Assembly: GCF_019654955.1 (NCBI RefSeq)
Contig: NZ_BPEV01000040.1
Coordinates: forward strand, 1-39,514
DNA length: 39,514 nucleotides
Reading direction: 5' to 3'
Origin: Shewanella sp. KT0246
Lineage (GTDB): Bacteria > Pseudomonadota > Gammaproteobacteria > Enterobacterales > Shewanellaceae
A program made the position numbers and the translations under genes. The notes below the pieces were generated by a model, which was given only the letters and a program-made list of their open reading frames with translations, ran no database searches and had not been told where the DNA came from. Positions 1 through 9,108 of this stretch are shown in pieces (position 1 is the first letter of the stretch; each line of letters opens with the position of its first letter).

Positions 1-1
1 A

Positions 2-475
2 ATGATTGATGTCAGTATTTTGCAATTAGTTCTTCCTTTCTTGATTCTAGCAATTGGTTGTTATTTCTTATTTTCTAAGAAAATTTCAGAAGATGATAAA
101 CAGCAAGTGCTCACGCCAACAATGTTTGCGTTTACTGCTGCATTGGGCGTCGGCTTTTACGATGGCTTCTTTGGGCCAGGTACAGGGAGCTTCTTTGCTT
201 TGGCTTTTGTATCACTGGCCGGATACGGGCTTGCTAAAGCAACCGCTCATGCCAAAATCCTTAACTTTGCCACTAACGTTTCGTCATTGATTTTCTTTCT
301 TATTGGCGGCCAAGTATTTATTGTTTTGGGTTTAATCATGCTTATTGGTCAGGCTATTGGCGCAACATTAGGTTCGCGGTTAGTGTTGTCTAAAGGCGTT
401 AAAATCATCAAGCCACTAGTGGTGACAATGTCATTCCTAATGAGTTTCAAATTGTTATGGGCTCAGTACGCATAA
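2..475 (+). CDS. TSUP-family (TauE/SafE, YfcA-like) membrane permease, 3' part
   Basis: This is the C-terminal 157 residues of an inner-membrane permease of the TSUP (sulfite exporter TauE/SafE, YfcA-like) family. These proteins move small sulfur-containing or organic anions; the substrate here cannot be told. The reading frame is open to the left edge, and family members are about 250-260 residues, so roughly 100 N-terminal residues lie outside the window and the Met at base 2 is probably internal. The glycine-rich motif GFYDGFFGPGTGSF (about residues 51-64) is characteristic of YfcA-like proteins and marks the start of the second repeat. Around it are hydrophobic segments at about 6-24, 65-80, 92-120 and 136-152. 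It ends 72 bp before sbcD. Confidence 0.85.
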   Translation: MIDVSILQLVLPFLILAIGCYFLFSKKISEDDKQQVLTPTMFAFTAALGVGFYDGFFGPGTGSFFALAFVSLAGYGLAKATAHAKILNFATNVSSLIFFLIGGQVFIVLGLIMLIGQAIGATLGSRLVLSKGVKIIKPLVVTMSFLMSFKLLWAQYA

Positions 476-547
476 GCTTTGCTGCGTCTTTTCTAACAAA
501 TGCTTGCCATTAATTTACGTACAACTTTTAGCAATATATAGGTTCTC

Positions 548-1807
548 ATGCGCATTATTCACACATCGGACTGGCATTTAGGTCAAAATTTTTACGGAAA
601 AAGTCGCGCTCAAGAGCACCACTTATTCATGCAATGGTTATTAGCGCAAATACAACAGCATGACGTTGATGTACTGATTGTTGCAGGTGACATTTTTGAT
701 ACGGGCACGCCGCCAAGTTATGCTAGAAGCTTATACAATCAGTTTATTGTTGATATTCAAAAGACAGGGTGCAAACTAATCGTGTTGGGTGGTAACCATG
801 ACTCGGTTGCTACATTAGGCGAGTCTAAGCAGTTACTTGCTTGTTTAAATGCAACGGTTATACCTGGGGCATTAGATGATCCCAATCAGCATGTCATTCT
901 CGTTAATGACAAGCATCAAAAGCCTTGTGCTATTGTGTGCGCTCTTCCGTATCTGCGGCCCCGTGATTTGGTGCTCAGTCAGTCGGGTGAATCAAGTGCT
1001 GATAAACAGCGTAAATTGGGTAATGAAATAGCCTCTTTGTACGAGCAATGCTTTACTGAAGCCGAGCGTTTGAATGCGAAGCAAGCTCAGGCTTTACCGA
1101 TTATTGCTACTGGCCATTTAACCACAGTGGGCGCAAGCACCAGTGAGTCCGTAAGAGATATTTATATCGGTAGTCTTGATGCTTTTAATGCATCACTTTT
1201 CCCCGCTGCCGATTACATTGCCTTAGGTCATATTCACAGACCACAAAAAATTGCTAAGACCGAACATATTCGCTACAGCGGGTCACCGATCTCACTGAGC
1301 TTTGATGAATTATCAGGGCAAAAAAGTGTGTTTCTTGTCGAGTTCGAGCAAGACAAACTAGCCGAAGTAACACCGATTGAAGTGCCACGTTTTCAAGCAA
1401 TGGCGAACATAAAAGGTAGCCTTACTGATATTGAACAACAGTTATCGGAATTTGCGCTTAAACCGACTGAGAAAGGCGATATGACTGCTGAGTTAACTTG
1501 GCTCAGTATTGAAGTGGCACAACAAGACTTTTTAAGTGACTTACAGACTCGTATTGCCGATATAACAGAGCCTTTAGCGGTTGAGGTCTTACAACTCAAG
1601 CGTGCCCGTAATCAGCGTCAGCAGCAAATAGAGCAACTGGATAATGAAACCTTGTCAGAGTTATCAGTCAATGATGTATTTGAGCGCCGCCTTGCGCAAG
1701 AAGATTTTACAGAGACAGATCAGCTGCAAAGACTTGCAAGGGTAAAGCAACAATTTAGCCAAGTGGTGGCTCAGGTTGAAGCGCAAAGTGCTGAGGAAGA
1801 CAAATAA
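548..1807 (+). CDS. sbcD: Exonuclease SbcCD, nuclease subunit D
   Basis: This is the Mre11-type nuclease subunit of SbcCD, which cleaves hairpins, palindromes and protein-blocked DNA ends during replication and repair in the cytoplasm. All calcineurin-like phosphoesterase metal motifs are visible: DWHLGQ (residues 8-13), GDIFDTGTPPSYA (from about residue 48), GGNHDS (about 81-86), TGHLTT and ALGHIHRPQ (about 227). The product is 419 residues against roughly 400 in E. coli. The stop codon overlaps the sbcC start (TAATG, base 1807 shared), so the two subunits are translationally coupled as usual. Confidence 0.97.
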   Translation: MRIIHTSDWHLGQNFYGKSRAQEHHLFMQWLLAQIQQHDVDVLIVAGDIFDTGTPPSYARSLYNQFIVDIQKTGCKLIVLGGNHDSVATLGESKQLLACLNATVIPGALDDPNQHVILVNDKHQKPCAIVCALPYLRPRDLVLSQSGESSADKQRKLGNEIASLYEQCFTEAERLNAKQAQALPIIATGHLTTVGASTSESVRDIYIGSLDAFNASLFPAADYIALGHIHRPQKIAKTEHIRYSGSPISLSFDELSGQKSVFLVEFEQDKLAEVTPIEVPRFQAMANIKGSLTDIEQQLSEFALKPTEKGDMTAELTWLSIEVAQQDFLSDLQTRIADITEPLAVEVLQLKRARNQRQQQIEQLDNETLSELSVNDVFERRLAQEDFTETDQLQRLARVKQQFSQVVAQVEAQSAEEDK

Positions 1808-4800
1808 TGAAAATCCTTAGCTTGAGATTTAAAAACATTAACTCATTAAAAAATGAGTGGAAAATTGATTTTACCCAGTCACCCTTTAAAGAAAATGGCT
1901 TGTTCGCTATCACAGGGCCGACGGGTTCAGGTAAAACCACCATTTTAGATGCAATTTGTTTAGCGCTTTATCACCGCACACCAAGACTAAAAGTTATCTC
2001 AAAAACCACTAACGAGCTTATGACCCGTGGCACCAGTGACTGCTTGGCTGAAGTTGAGTTTGAAGTAAAAGGTAAAGGTTATCGCGCCTTTTGGAGCCAG
2101 CGTCGCTCCCGTGGTCAAATTGATGGTAACCTGCAAGATGCACAAGTTGAACTTGCAGAACTTGATTCGGGTAAAATTTTAGCAAGCCAAGTTAAACAAA
2201 AAACTGAGCTAACTGAGGCAGTTACAGGTTTAGATTTTGCCAGATTTACTAAATCAATGATGTTGTCTCAAGGGCAGTTTGCCGCATTTTTAAATGCCGA
2301 TGCCAATGATCGCGCAGAGTTATTAGAAGAGCTTACTGGCACTGAAATCTATGGCCTCATTTCAGAACAAGTTCACGTAAACTTCAGTGAAGCCAAGCAA
2401 GGGCTTAAACTGCTCGAGGCGAAAACTGATAGTGTTGAGTTGTTAAGTGATGCTGACATAAAAGATAAACGACAACAGTCTGCGCAATTAGAACAACAAT
2501 CCAGTGAATTACACACACAAGTTAAATTGTATCAGCAGCAATTATCTTGGGCACAGCAGCATAGTAAAACCCAATCTCTGCTTAAACAAAGTCAAAGTGA
2601 TCTTGCTAAAGCTGAAGCAGAGAGTGAAGCTGAGACATCATCATTAAATAAGTTGAGTGCTAGTGAGCCAGCTCAAGTTATCGCCCCTTTATTTACTGCG
2701 CTCAATAAGTTGAATGAGCACCAATCTCAGCTTTCTGCTAAGCAACGAACACTGAACTTAAGCCTGCAGCAAGCTAAAGTGGATTTTGATACCGCTGCCG
2801 CTCAACATGAGGATAACCTGCAAGTATGCCAACAGCTCAAACAAAGCCACCAAGTATTACTTGAGTTAATAGAGCAGCAGGTTCAGCCTTTAGACAATAA
2901 AATTGAACAGCTTAATTTTCGGCATTCGCAGCAGCAACAGGCTCAGGGACAGTTGCAAATTCAGCAACAAAACTTAACGAGTGAGCAAGAACAAAATATA
3001 ACCCAACTCTCTGGGGTAAACCAAGCTCAGGCAACTAATGCTCAGTTAATTGAACGTTTCCCTCAAGGACAATTTATCCAAAGCCATATTGCAGTTTGGA
3101 AGCAACAGGCAACTCATTATCTTGGATTAAGTCAGAAAGAATCACAATTAGCTCAATTAATTGAGACAAATAACCAGCAAGATGGAGAGAATCAGCAACA
3201 GCTAAATCTGCATCAGCAGAACCTTGTTTTGATACATAATGAAGCCAAAGACAAATTAGCGTTGGTAACAGCAAGTGAGCAAGCGTTATCGCAATTGCTA
3301 GGTGAAAGCTCAGAGGCTATCTTGCAAGGGCAATATCAAACCTTAATTGACCAACAAGTTTCTCGTAGTCGACTGCAGCAGCTTCAACATTTGCATAATG
3401 AACTGCAACAAGAACAAACAATTGAGCTTAATGAGTCACAGCAGTTAACTAGCCTAATTACGCAAATTGACCAGCAGCTTAATCAGGTGCGTAGTGAGTG
3501 GAGTGAAAAAAATCAGCAAGTTAAAGATTTACAAACCGTGCTCAAGCAAGAACAACACATTGTTAATTTAACCGCCGAGCGGGCTAAATTGATTCAAGGT
3601 GAGCCTTGTGCATTATGCGGCGCAACTGAACACCCGTTAGTCGAGCACTATCAAGCAATTGATGTCAGTGATACTGAATTACGTTTTCAAGCTCAATCAG
3701 ATGCATTAAATGAGATTAAGGCACAAGGTGAAAAGCTTAGTCTTGATAAAAAGCAGCGCCAACATCAGCTTGAGCTATTAACAACCCAGCATTCAAAACG
3801 TCAGAGCCAGCTTGCGCAGTATTTAGTAGAGTTTACGCAACTTACTGAACATTTAGCTGTGGAGTATCTAGCGCCTGTTAACAATGTGATAGATGGTCAG
3901 TCAGTGGTGCAATTTATTGAGCAAGCAAACGAGTTACAACAGCAACGGCATCAACAATTGGCAGATATCCGTAAGCTTTCCCATGCGCACCAACAAAATA
4001 TCGAACAATATCAAACTGCAAAATCAAAAGCTGAACAACAGCAGCATCAGCTGAACTTACTTGAGCAGCAATATCTAACCCAACAACAAAAGTCTCAAGA
4101 GCATAAACAGCAGCGGCAGGATATACATCAACAGCTTGCAGACTTATTAGCCGATAGCCAAACGAGCATCTCACAAGCAGGCTTAATCATGCCGGAAATG
4201 AGTCAATTTGAGACTTGGTTAATCCAATTAGACACGCAAATTGTTCAATGGCAAACAGCGATTGAAGCACAAGGTCAATTAGAGCAACAACATAAGTTGT
4301 GTGAGCAAAAAAGTGCGAGCCTTGTAACGCAAATTACAGACTTGACTGAGCAAGTAAAGCAGATAGATAGTCAAATTAAGCAAACGACAACAGAGTTGCA
4401 AAGTCTAACTCAGCAGCGTTTTGATTTATTTGCCGATAAACAATGTGTCAACGAGAAGCAAGTCAGCCAACAGTCAGTTCAGCAAGCTGAGCAAATTTTG
4501 AGTCAAGCCAGTGATAGTCGAATGACACAGCAGCAAAAGTTAGACAAAGTGGCGGCAGAGCTTCAAGCTAATCAGCAACAAATTGATCGTTTAAGTCATG
4601 AATTAACCCAAGCAAAAAGTGCATTTGATAGTGCACTTTTGCAAAGCCCGTTTGAAACTCAAGCTGAATTTGAACAAGCCGTGATGCCCACTGAGCAGCG
4701 AGAGGCTTTGCAACGACTTAAGCAACGATTAGAGCAAGGGATGGTTAAAGCTAGCACTTTAGTTGAGCAGGCAAAAAGTCAGCTTGCTGAGTTAACAAAT

Positions 4801-5520
4801 CAAGGTGAGCAGTTAGGCTATGATCAAGTTGATATCGAACAAGTCAGTGAATTAAATCAACAAGCTGAAACTCATCTTGCAGAGGTCAAGCAACAGCTTT
4901 GGCACATCACCCATCAATTAGCGGAAGATGAAGATAAACGCACTAATCAGCAGCAATTAATGCAGCAACTGGCTAAAGCAAGGCAAGACTATGATGATGT
5001 GGCTTATTTACATTCGCTTATTGGCTCTCAAAAAGGCGATAAGTTCCGTAAATTTGCCCAAGGATTGACTCTTGATCATTTGGTGACTTTGGCCAATCGC
5101 CAATTGGATAGGTTACAAGGTCGCTATTTACTGGAAAGAAAACAATCTGAAGCGCTGGAGTTACAAGTCTTGGATACTTGGCAAGGTGATGCTGTACGTG
5201 ACACTCGAACTTTGTCCGGTGGTGAAAGCTTTTTAGTGAGTCTGGCTTTAGCGTTAGCGCTGTCTGATTTAGTGAGTCATAAAACTAGCATTGACTCTTT
5301 ATTCCTTGATGAAGGCTTTGGAACTCTTGATAGCCAAACATTAGATACTGCATTAGATGCATTAGATAATTTAAACGCGTCAGGAAAAATGATTGGGGTT
5401 ATCAGTCACATTGAGGCAATGAAAGAACGTATTAGTGTGCAAATCAAAGTGAATAAGATGAATGGCCTGGGCGTTAGTCGATTACAAGCTGAATATAAAT
5501 TCGATACACCCGCTGTATAA
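1807..5520 (+). CDS. sbcC: Exonuclease SbcCD, ATPase subunit C
   Basis: This is the Rad50-like SMC ATPase partner of SbcD. The N-terminal Walker A is GPTGSGKT (residues 37-44). A long, very Gln-rich coiled coil follows, split by a zinc hook CALC (Cys601 and Cys604) that dimerises the arms. The C-terminal ABC half holds the signature LSGGES (1136-1141), Walker B LFLDEGFGTLD (about 1165-1175) and a final switch His in ISHIE. Its 1237 residues exceed the roughly 1050 of E. coli SbcC, and the extra length is in the arms. The coiled-coil DNA is rich in CAG/CAA codons, which gives a locally biased composition without frame damage. Confidence 0.97.
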   Translation: MKILSLRFKNINSLKNEWKIDFTQSPFKENGLFAITGPTGSGKTTILDAICLALYHRTPRLKVISKTTNELMTRGTSDCLAEVEFEVKGKGYRAFWSQRRSRGQIDGNLQDAQVELAELDSGKILASQVKQKTELTEAVTGLDFARFTKSMMLSQGQFAAFLNADANDRAELLEELTGTEIYGLISEQVHVNFSEAKQGLKLLEAKTDSVELLSDADIKDKRQQSAQLEQQSSELHTQVKLYQQQLSWAQQHSKTQSLLKQSQSDLAKAEAESEAETSSLNKLSASEPAQVIAPLFTALNKLNEHQSQLSAKQRTLNLSLQQAKVDFDTAAAQHEDNLQVCQQLKQSHQVLLELIEQQVQPLDNKIEQLNFRHSQQQQAQGQLQIQQQNLTSEQEQNITQLSGVNQAQATNAQLIERFPQGQFIQSHIAVWKQQATHYLGLSQKESQLAQLIETNNQQDGENQQQLNLHQQNLVLIHNEAKDKLALVTASEQALSQLLGESSEAILQGQYQTLIDQQVSRSRLQQLQHLHNELQQEQTIELNESQQLTSLITQIDQQLNQVRSEWSEKNQQVKDLQTVLKQEQHIVNLTAERAKLIQGEPCALCGATEHPLVEHYQAIDVSDTELRFQAQSDALNEIKAQGEKLSLDKKQRQHQLELLTTQHSKRQSQLAQYLVEFTQLTEHLAVEYLAPVNNVIDGQSVVQFIEQANELQQQRHQQLADIRKLSHAHQQNIEQYQTAKSKAEQQQHQLNLLEQQYLTQQQKSQEHKQQRQDIHQQLADLLADSQTSISQAGLIMPEMSQFETWLIQLDTQIVQWQTAIEAQGQLEQQHKLCEQKSASLVTQITDLTEQVKQIDSQIKQTTTELQSLTQQRFDLFADKQCVNEKQVSQQSVQQAEQILSQASDSRMTQQQKLDKVAAELQANQQQIDRLSHELTQAKSAFDSALLQSPFETQAEFEQAVMPTEQREALQRLKQRLEQGMVKASTLVEQAKSQLAELTNQGEQLGYDQVDIEQVSELNQQAETHLAEVKQQLWHITHQLAEDEDKRTNQQQLMQQLAKARQDYDDVAYLHSLIGSQKGDKFRKFAQGLTLDHLVTLANRQLDRLQGRYLLERKQSEALELQVLDTWQGDAVRDTRTLSGGESFLVSLALALALSDLVSHKTSIDSLFLDEGFGTLDSQTLDTALDALDNLNASGKMIGVISHIEAMKERISVQIKVNKMNGLGVSRLQAEYKFDTPAV

Positions 5521-5576
5521 GTTTTGGTAATAAATGAGCGCAAATTCAAGCTTTAATTCAAATGTTACTTGAAGAT

Positions 5577-5613
5577 AAAAGGGCGATAAGCGACAGCTTT
5601 ATCGCCCTTTTTT
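5577..5613 (+). terminator. Rho-independent terminator after sbcDC
   Basis: A perfect 9-bp stem (GGGCGATAA at 5581-5589, TTATCGCCC at 5599-5607) is followed by six T and preceded by an A-run. It lies 60 bp after the sbcC stop and ends the sbcDC transcript. Confidence 0.9.
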
Positions 5614-5991
5614 GATTGAATTACTCGTCATGTTTGGGGTTAACAGTCTCTTCGCAAGATTAAGTTATCAGCGCTAACTTCAGATTAATTTAAACCTAAT
5701 ACGCTTATCGCTAAATCCTGATAACAGACTTTACCCAAGTGCGTCACTTACAGTTATCGATTGCCGCAATAGTGGGCAGGTGGCCTCTGCTGACTTCAAA
5801 TTTATGCAGTTCAAACGCTAGATTATATTTTTATTAGGCTATTTATTTGGTATAACAGTTCGCTAATATATCTTCTAGTGCTTAAGTATGCACCTTATAG
5901 GTGGCCGCATTGTCTAATCGACTTAGCTAAAAGGTATTACTTTTTATATATTTATGGCGGATTTAGATTGCTTTCAGTTAAAAGAGGCGAG
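5614..5991. other. Long intergenic leader before mepM with inverted repeats
   Basis: No gene is seen here. AAGTTA (5662-5667) faces TAACTT (5675-5680) across 7 nt. Inside it, GTTATCAG (5664-5671) is the reverse complement of CTGATAAC (5718-5725), so two alternative foldings compete for the same left arm. The last ~110 bases are an in-frame extension of the mepM frame (GTG at 5878) but read like leader rather than protein. No clear promoter could be fixed. Confidence 0.4.
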
Positions 5992-7251
5992 ATGCAAGCA
6001 CGATTGAGAAAAGTGCCGAACCTGCCTGTATTACATAGAAAATTATTGCTTGCCAGCGTATTTGTAGTAGCGGCTGCCTTGCTGTGGCCGACTCCGCAAG
6101 AATTCTCTTCTCAACGTATTCCAGTAGCTTTAGATATTGAATCTATAGTGACACATACATCTTCAACGTTTGAAGTTATCGAGCCAGTAAAGCCTGATTT
6201 TGAACGTGTGATCCAAAATGGCGATACATTAGGCCACTTGTTTGAGCTTGCAGGCATTGGCCAGCAAACCATGTACAAAGTGCTCGAAGCTGATTTAAAT
6301 GTTTTAGCGTTAGATACATTGTCTTTGGGGAACCGAATTCAATTCTTTCAAGATGAGCAGCAAAACCTCACTAAACTTGAGTTGTATTTTAATCCTGCTT
6401 ATCAAGTAATATTCACTCGGTTTGATGATGGTAGCTATGGCGTCGAAGAAATCAATATTGAAGGTATTTGGCAAAATCGCATCATTAGCGGTGAGATAAA
6501 TGGATCTTTCTATCTATCCGCTCAAAGAGCGGGTTTGAGCGCGGCTAACATTCAAACTATTGAAACTTTGCTTTCAAGTAAACTCGACTTCTCACGTGAT
6601 TTACGTGCTGGTGATACATTTAATGTATTGATGAACGATCAATATATTGAAGGGGAGTCAACTGGGATCTCGCAGCTACAAGCCGTTAGGATTAATACCC
6701 GTAGAAATAACGTTAATGCTTTTCAAAATGTTGATGGCAATTATTACGATGAGCGCGGTCAAGGGCTTGCAAGTGCATTCCAGCGGATACCGTTAGAGCG
6801 TCAATATCGCTTATCATCGCATTTCAACCCTAATCGCAAACATCCAGTAACTGGGCGAGTATCGCCTCATAACGGTACTGACTTTGCGACACCTATTGGC
6901 ACCCGTGTGGTTGCACCAGGTGATGGTGTAGTATCAATGGTCACTAACCATCGCTTTGCTGGTAAATATATCGTGATTGAACATGATAACAATATCAGAA
7001 CCCGCTATTTGCACTTATCAAAATTCTTAGTACGTAAAGGGCAGCGTGTTAAGCGAGGTCAAGTTATCGGTTTAACTGGGAATACAGGCCGTGTTACTGG
7101 GCCGCATCTGCATTACGAATTTCATGTCAACGGCCGCCCTGCGAATCCGATGAAAGTCAGTATTGTTGAAGCGTCAGTGTTACCTAAAAACCAAATGGCT
7201 AAATTTAAAGAGTTGGTGAGCAGCAAACAAATGATGATGGATTTAGGTTAA
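5992..7251 (+). CDS. mepM: M23 family murein DD-endopeptidase, MepM-like
   Basis: This is a periplasmic, inner-membrane-anchored peptidoglycan hydrolase that cuts peptide cross-links to allow wall growth. An N-terminal membrane anchor (about residues 16-31) is followed by an OapA/LysM-like domain (residues about 65-100, IQNGDTLGHLFELAGI) and a central linker. The C-terminal lysostaphin-type M23 domain has His293 and Asp297 in HNGTD and the HxH pair His372/His374 in HLHYEFH; all zinc and catalytic positions are intact. The length is 419 residues, near the 440 of E. coli MepM. I start at ATG 5992, preceded by AAGAGGCGAG. The frame extends to GTG 5878, but those 38 residues (aromatic, no ribosome-binding site) look non-coding. 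Confidence 0.88.
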   Translation: MQARLRKVPNLPVLHRKLLLASVFVVAAALLWPTPQEFSSQRIPVALDIESIVTHTSSTFEVIEPVKPDFERVIQNGDTLGHLFELAGIGQQTMYKVLEADLNVLALDTLSLGNRIQFFQDEQQNLTKLELYFNPAYQVIFTRFDDGSYGVEEINIEGIWQNRIISGEINGSFYLSAQRAGLSAANIQTIETLLSSKLDFSRDLRAGDTFNVLMNDQYIEGESTGISQLQAVRINTRRNNVNAFQNVDGNYYDERGQGLASAFQRIPLERQYRLSSHFNPNRKHPVTGRVSPHNGTDFATPIGTRVVAPGDGVVSMVTNHRFAGKYIVIEHDNNIRTRYLHLSKFLVRKGQRVKRGQVIGLTGNTGRVTGPHLHYEFHVNGRPANPMKVSIVEASVLPKNQMAKFKELVSSKQMMMDLG

Positions 7252-7278
7252 CACCATCACAATCATTTTTTGTAGATT

Positions 7279-7314
7279 AAAACCACTTTCGATATTATTG
7301 AAAGTGGTTTTTTT
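7279..7314. terminator. Bidirectional terminator between mepM and HNH gene
   Basis: AACCACTTTC (7281-7290) pairs with GAAAGTGGTT (7300-7309), followed by a T-run on the plus strand and preceded by A residues that give a shorter T-run on the minus strand. It separates the convergent mepM and HNH genes. Confidence 0.85.
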
Positions 7315-7325
7315 ATGGACTAATT

Positions 7326-7748
7326 TTAAGCTTCGTCATTGTCAGACTTGCCTAAATTACAAAGGTCACAGAGTATTTGTAGGTTGTCGATGTCTAAAGC
7401 AAGTTGAGGATATTTTGACCGTGGTTTTATATGGTCAACGTGCATGACGGCACCATCTTTTGCACTTCTTCCGCAGCAAATGCAGGTGCCGATATATTTA
7501 TTTAATGCTTCTTTTCGAAGAGCTTTCCATTTTTGAGATGAATAAAAATCTATTGGCTTAGGTTCTTCAAATGGAATTTCTTCCCAGTTGTAAAATTCGT
7601 TAGGTTCAATTCCTGGCCCCATTAAACCAACAGAAAACCCTTTTAGTTGATTACCCATAAGCCAATGTCTTATGGCTTTCATAGCGGCTTTTTCTGATTT
7701 GTATTTACGGGTACGGCGATTATCACCTCTGAATGTTGCTACAAACAT
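7326..7748 (-). CDS. HNH endonuclease domain protein
   Basis: This 140-residue protein has a C-terminal HNH nuclease domain: a CxxC zinc pair (CICCGRS), the catalytic core MHVDHIKPRSKYP, and NLQILCDLCNLGKS carrying the HNH Asn and the second CxxC. The N-terminal ~65 residues (basic, then acidic and Pro-rich) are of unknown role. The motif FYSSQKWKALRKEAL just before the domain is common in small HNH proteins. A good ribosome-binding site (AGGGG about 8 nt upstream) supports the start. It lies 47 bp after the YgjP-like gene on the same strand and may be cotranscribed. It does not resemble a restriction or homing system from its neighbours, and its biological target is unknown. Confidence 0.8.
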   Translation of the reverse strand: MFVATFRGDNRRTRKYKSEKAAMKAIRHWLMGNQLKGFSVGLMGPGIEPNEFYNWEEIPFEEPKPIDFYSSQKWKALRKEALNKYIGTCICCGRSAKDGAVMHVDHIKPRSKYPQLALDIDNLQILCDLCNLGKSDNDEA

Positions 7749-7795
7749 AACTATTTCCCCTGTAAATTACTTATATCAACACTAGTACATGCAGT

Positions 7796-8458
7796 TTAAT
7801 ACGGTGACTTTCCTAGCTCAATACAGGTTAGTAATAAGCGTAAATCTAATTCCAGTTGGTGATAATCAGCGGTCATGTATTTGCACAGTTGATAAAAAGC
7901 TTTGTTATGGTCTTTTTCTCTAAGATGAGCCAGTTCATGTACAACAACCATTCTTAATAATGGTTCAGGAACATGGCGCAGTCTTGAAGATATTCTAATC
8001 TCATTTTTGGCTTTGACCTTATTGCCTTGAACACGATTAGCATAGGTGTGAAGCCCTAAAGCTTGATGACTTAAACTGATTTTTTCATCAAAAATGACTT
8101 TTGATATAGGGTCTGACTGCTTTAAATATTGCTGCTTAAATTCCATAGCATAGTCATATAAGGCCTTATCGGTGCGTATGTCATGTATGGTTGGATAACG
8201 ACTTAATAGCAAGTTTTCGAGGGTGTCATTTTCAATATGATGTTTAACTTGTTCTATGGTGCTGGCTGAATAGCCATTAAGGTATTTTAACTGGGCTTGC
8301 TGTTTTTGCTTTGCTTGCACATCTTTACTGGTCACAAGACCTGCTAAGGTATCTTTTGCCGCTGCAACTTTAGCTGAGCTGGTTTTAACTGCCATTTTAG
8401 GCGGCGCTTTACGAGCTGGTTTGTCTGCTAGTTTGCTGGATGCTTTTTTGGAGCTCAT
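7796..8458 (-). CDS. YgjP-like (DUF45/M48-type) zinc metallopeptidase domain protein
   Basis: This 220-residue protein has the zinc-binding motif VVHELAHLREKDHNKAFY near its C-terminus (about residues 167-184). The HELAH pair and the downstream His in REKDHNKAF are diagnostic of the YgjP/WLM-type metallopeptidase fold. The first ~55 residues are a Lys/Ala/Ser-rich low-complexity tail that may bind nucleic acid. No signal peptide is seen, so it is probably cytosolic. The substrate is unknown. The start at 8458 lacks a clear ribosome-binding site, and Met22 is an alternative. It sits just upstream of the HNH gene. Confidence 0.8.
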   Translation of the reverse strand: MSSKKASSKLADKPARKAPPKMAVKTSSAKVAAAKDTLAGLVTSKDVQAKQKQQAQLKYLNGYSASTIEQVKHHIENDTLENLLLSRYPTIHDIRTDKALYDYAMEFKQQYLKQSDPISKVIFDEKISLSHQALGLHTYANRVQGNKVKAKNEIRISSRLRHVPEPLLRMVVVHELAHLREKDHNKAFYQLCKYMTADYHQLELDLRLLLTCIELGKSPY

Positions 8459-8505
8459 AGCTTGTTAGTTTGCCCAATGGAATATGATTAATTAGCGGAT
8501 AAAAC

Positions 8506-8568
8506 TAAGCCTACCAATTCATCTTAATGTTTTCATCAAACTGATGACTAAGGGAATCGATAGGCTTA
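8506..8568. repeat. Nested inverted repeats between DUF3010 and YgjP-like genes
   Basis: TAAGCCTA (8506-8513) is the exact reverse complement of TAGGCTTA (8561-8568). Inside lies a second perfect hairpin, TCATCA-aac-TGATGA (8533-8547). On the minus strand the outer stem is followed by GTTTTAT, so it could be a weak terminator of the DUF3010 transcript. Confidence 0.4.
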
Positions 8569-8599
8569 TTGTTTACTTTAGCTTAAGCTGATTTTTGTC

Positions 8600-9037
8600 T
8601 TAAACTTTGCCGTACATGCGACGGTTTTGCTGTGCGTAAGCAGCTTCAAAAGCAGGTAATTGTACGCGCTTTAGGCCAAGCGTCTCTAGATCCGCTTGTG
8701 GCGGGTTACGCTTTAGTTCTTCTTTAATAATAACAGGGCTAATGATGCTAACAGGTAATTCAGTAATTTGAATTGCCGCTTCTGCTTTGAAGCTAGTTGC
8801 AGAGCCCGCAAACTTTCCTTTTTGTTCACGTTCAATGATGACGATTTCGTCAACTTTGTAATCTTCCATTAATTTGTGGAAAGCAAAATGAAACTCACGA
8901 ATTGATTCTGTTTCAGCTGATTTAGAAATGCTGAATGAGATTTGACGACATTCAGGTACATTGAATGTTTCTACTTCATAAGTTAATAAGCTAATGATGG
9001 CTTCGCCACCTTTTAATTCCACGCCACAAATTTTCAT
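8600..9037 (-). CDS. DUF3010 family protein
   Basis: This 145-residue protein matches the DUF3010 family found in Shewanella, Vibrio and relatives; its function is unknown. The order of elements (MKICGVELKGGEAIISLL as a first beta hairpin with an acidic residue, then DEIVIIEREQKGKFAGSATSF, then Ala/Glu-rich helix and a beta strand) resembles a RuvC/RNase H-like fold. That is my inference, and the catalytic residues cannot be confirmed by eye. The start has a good ribosome-binding site (AAGGTG). No signal peptide or membrane segment is seen. It is transcribed in the same direction as the flanking helicase and protease genes but separated from each by inverted repeats. Confidence 0.8.
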   Translation of the reverse strand: MKICGVELKGGEAIISLLTYEVETFNVPECRQISFSISKSAETESIREFHFAFHKLMEDYKVDEIVIIEREQKGKFAGSATSFKAEAAIQITELPVSIISPVIIKEELKRNPPQADLETLGLKRVQLPAFEAAYAQQNRRMYGKV

Positions 9038-9069
9038 GTTTCACCTTACTTTGGTACTAGTTTGATTTT

Positions 9070-9097
9070 GCCTAACGCTGCGAAAGCTGCATTAGGC
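9070..9097. repeat. Inverted repeat between DEAD helicase and DUF3010 gene
   Basis: GCCTAACGC (9070-9078) pairs with GCATTAGGC (9089-9097) with one G-T wobble. On the minus strand it lies just after the helicase stop but lacks a following T-run, so it is either a weak terminator or an mRNA 3'-end stem. Confidence 0.45.
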
Positions 9098-9108
9098 TTA
9101 AATTGGGT

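Noticed and set aside
1807..5520. Gln-codon repeats in sbcC as a microsatellite or phase-variable tract
   Set aside because: CAG and CAA codons are scattered among others without a regular unit; this is a normal coiled-coil composition.
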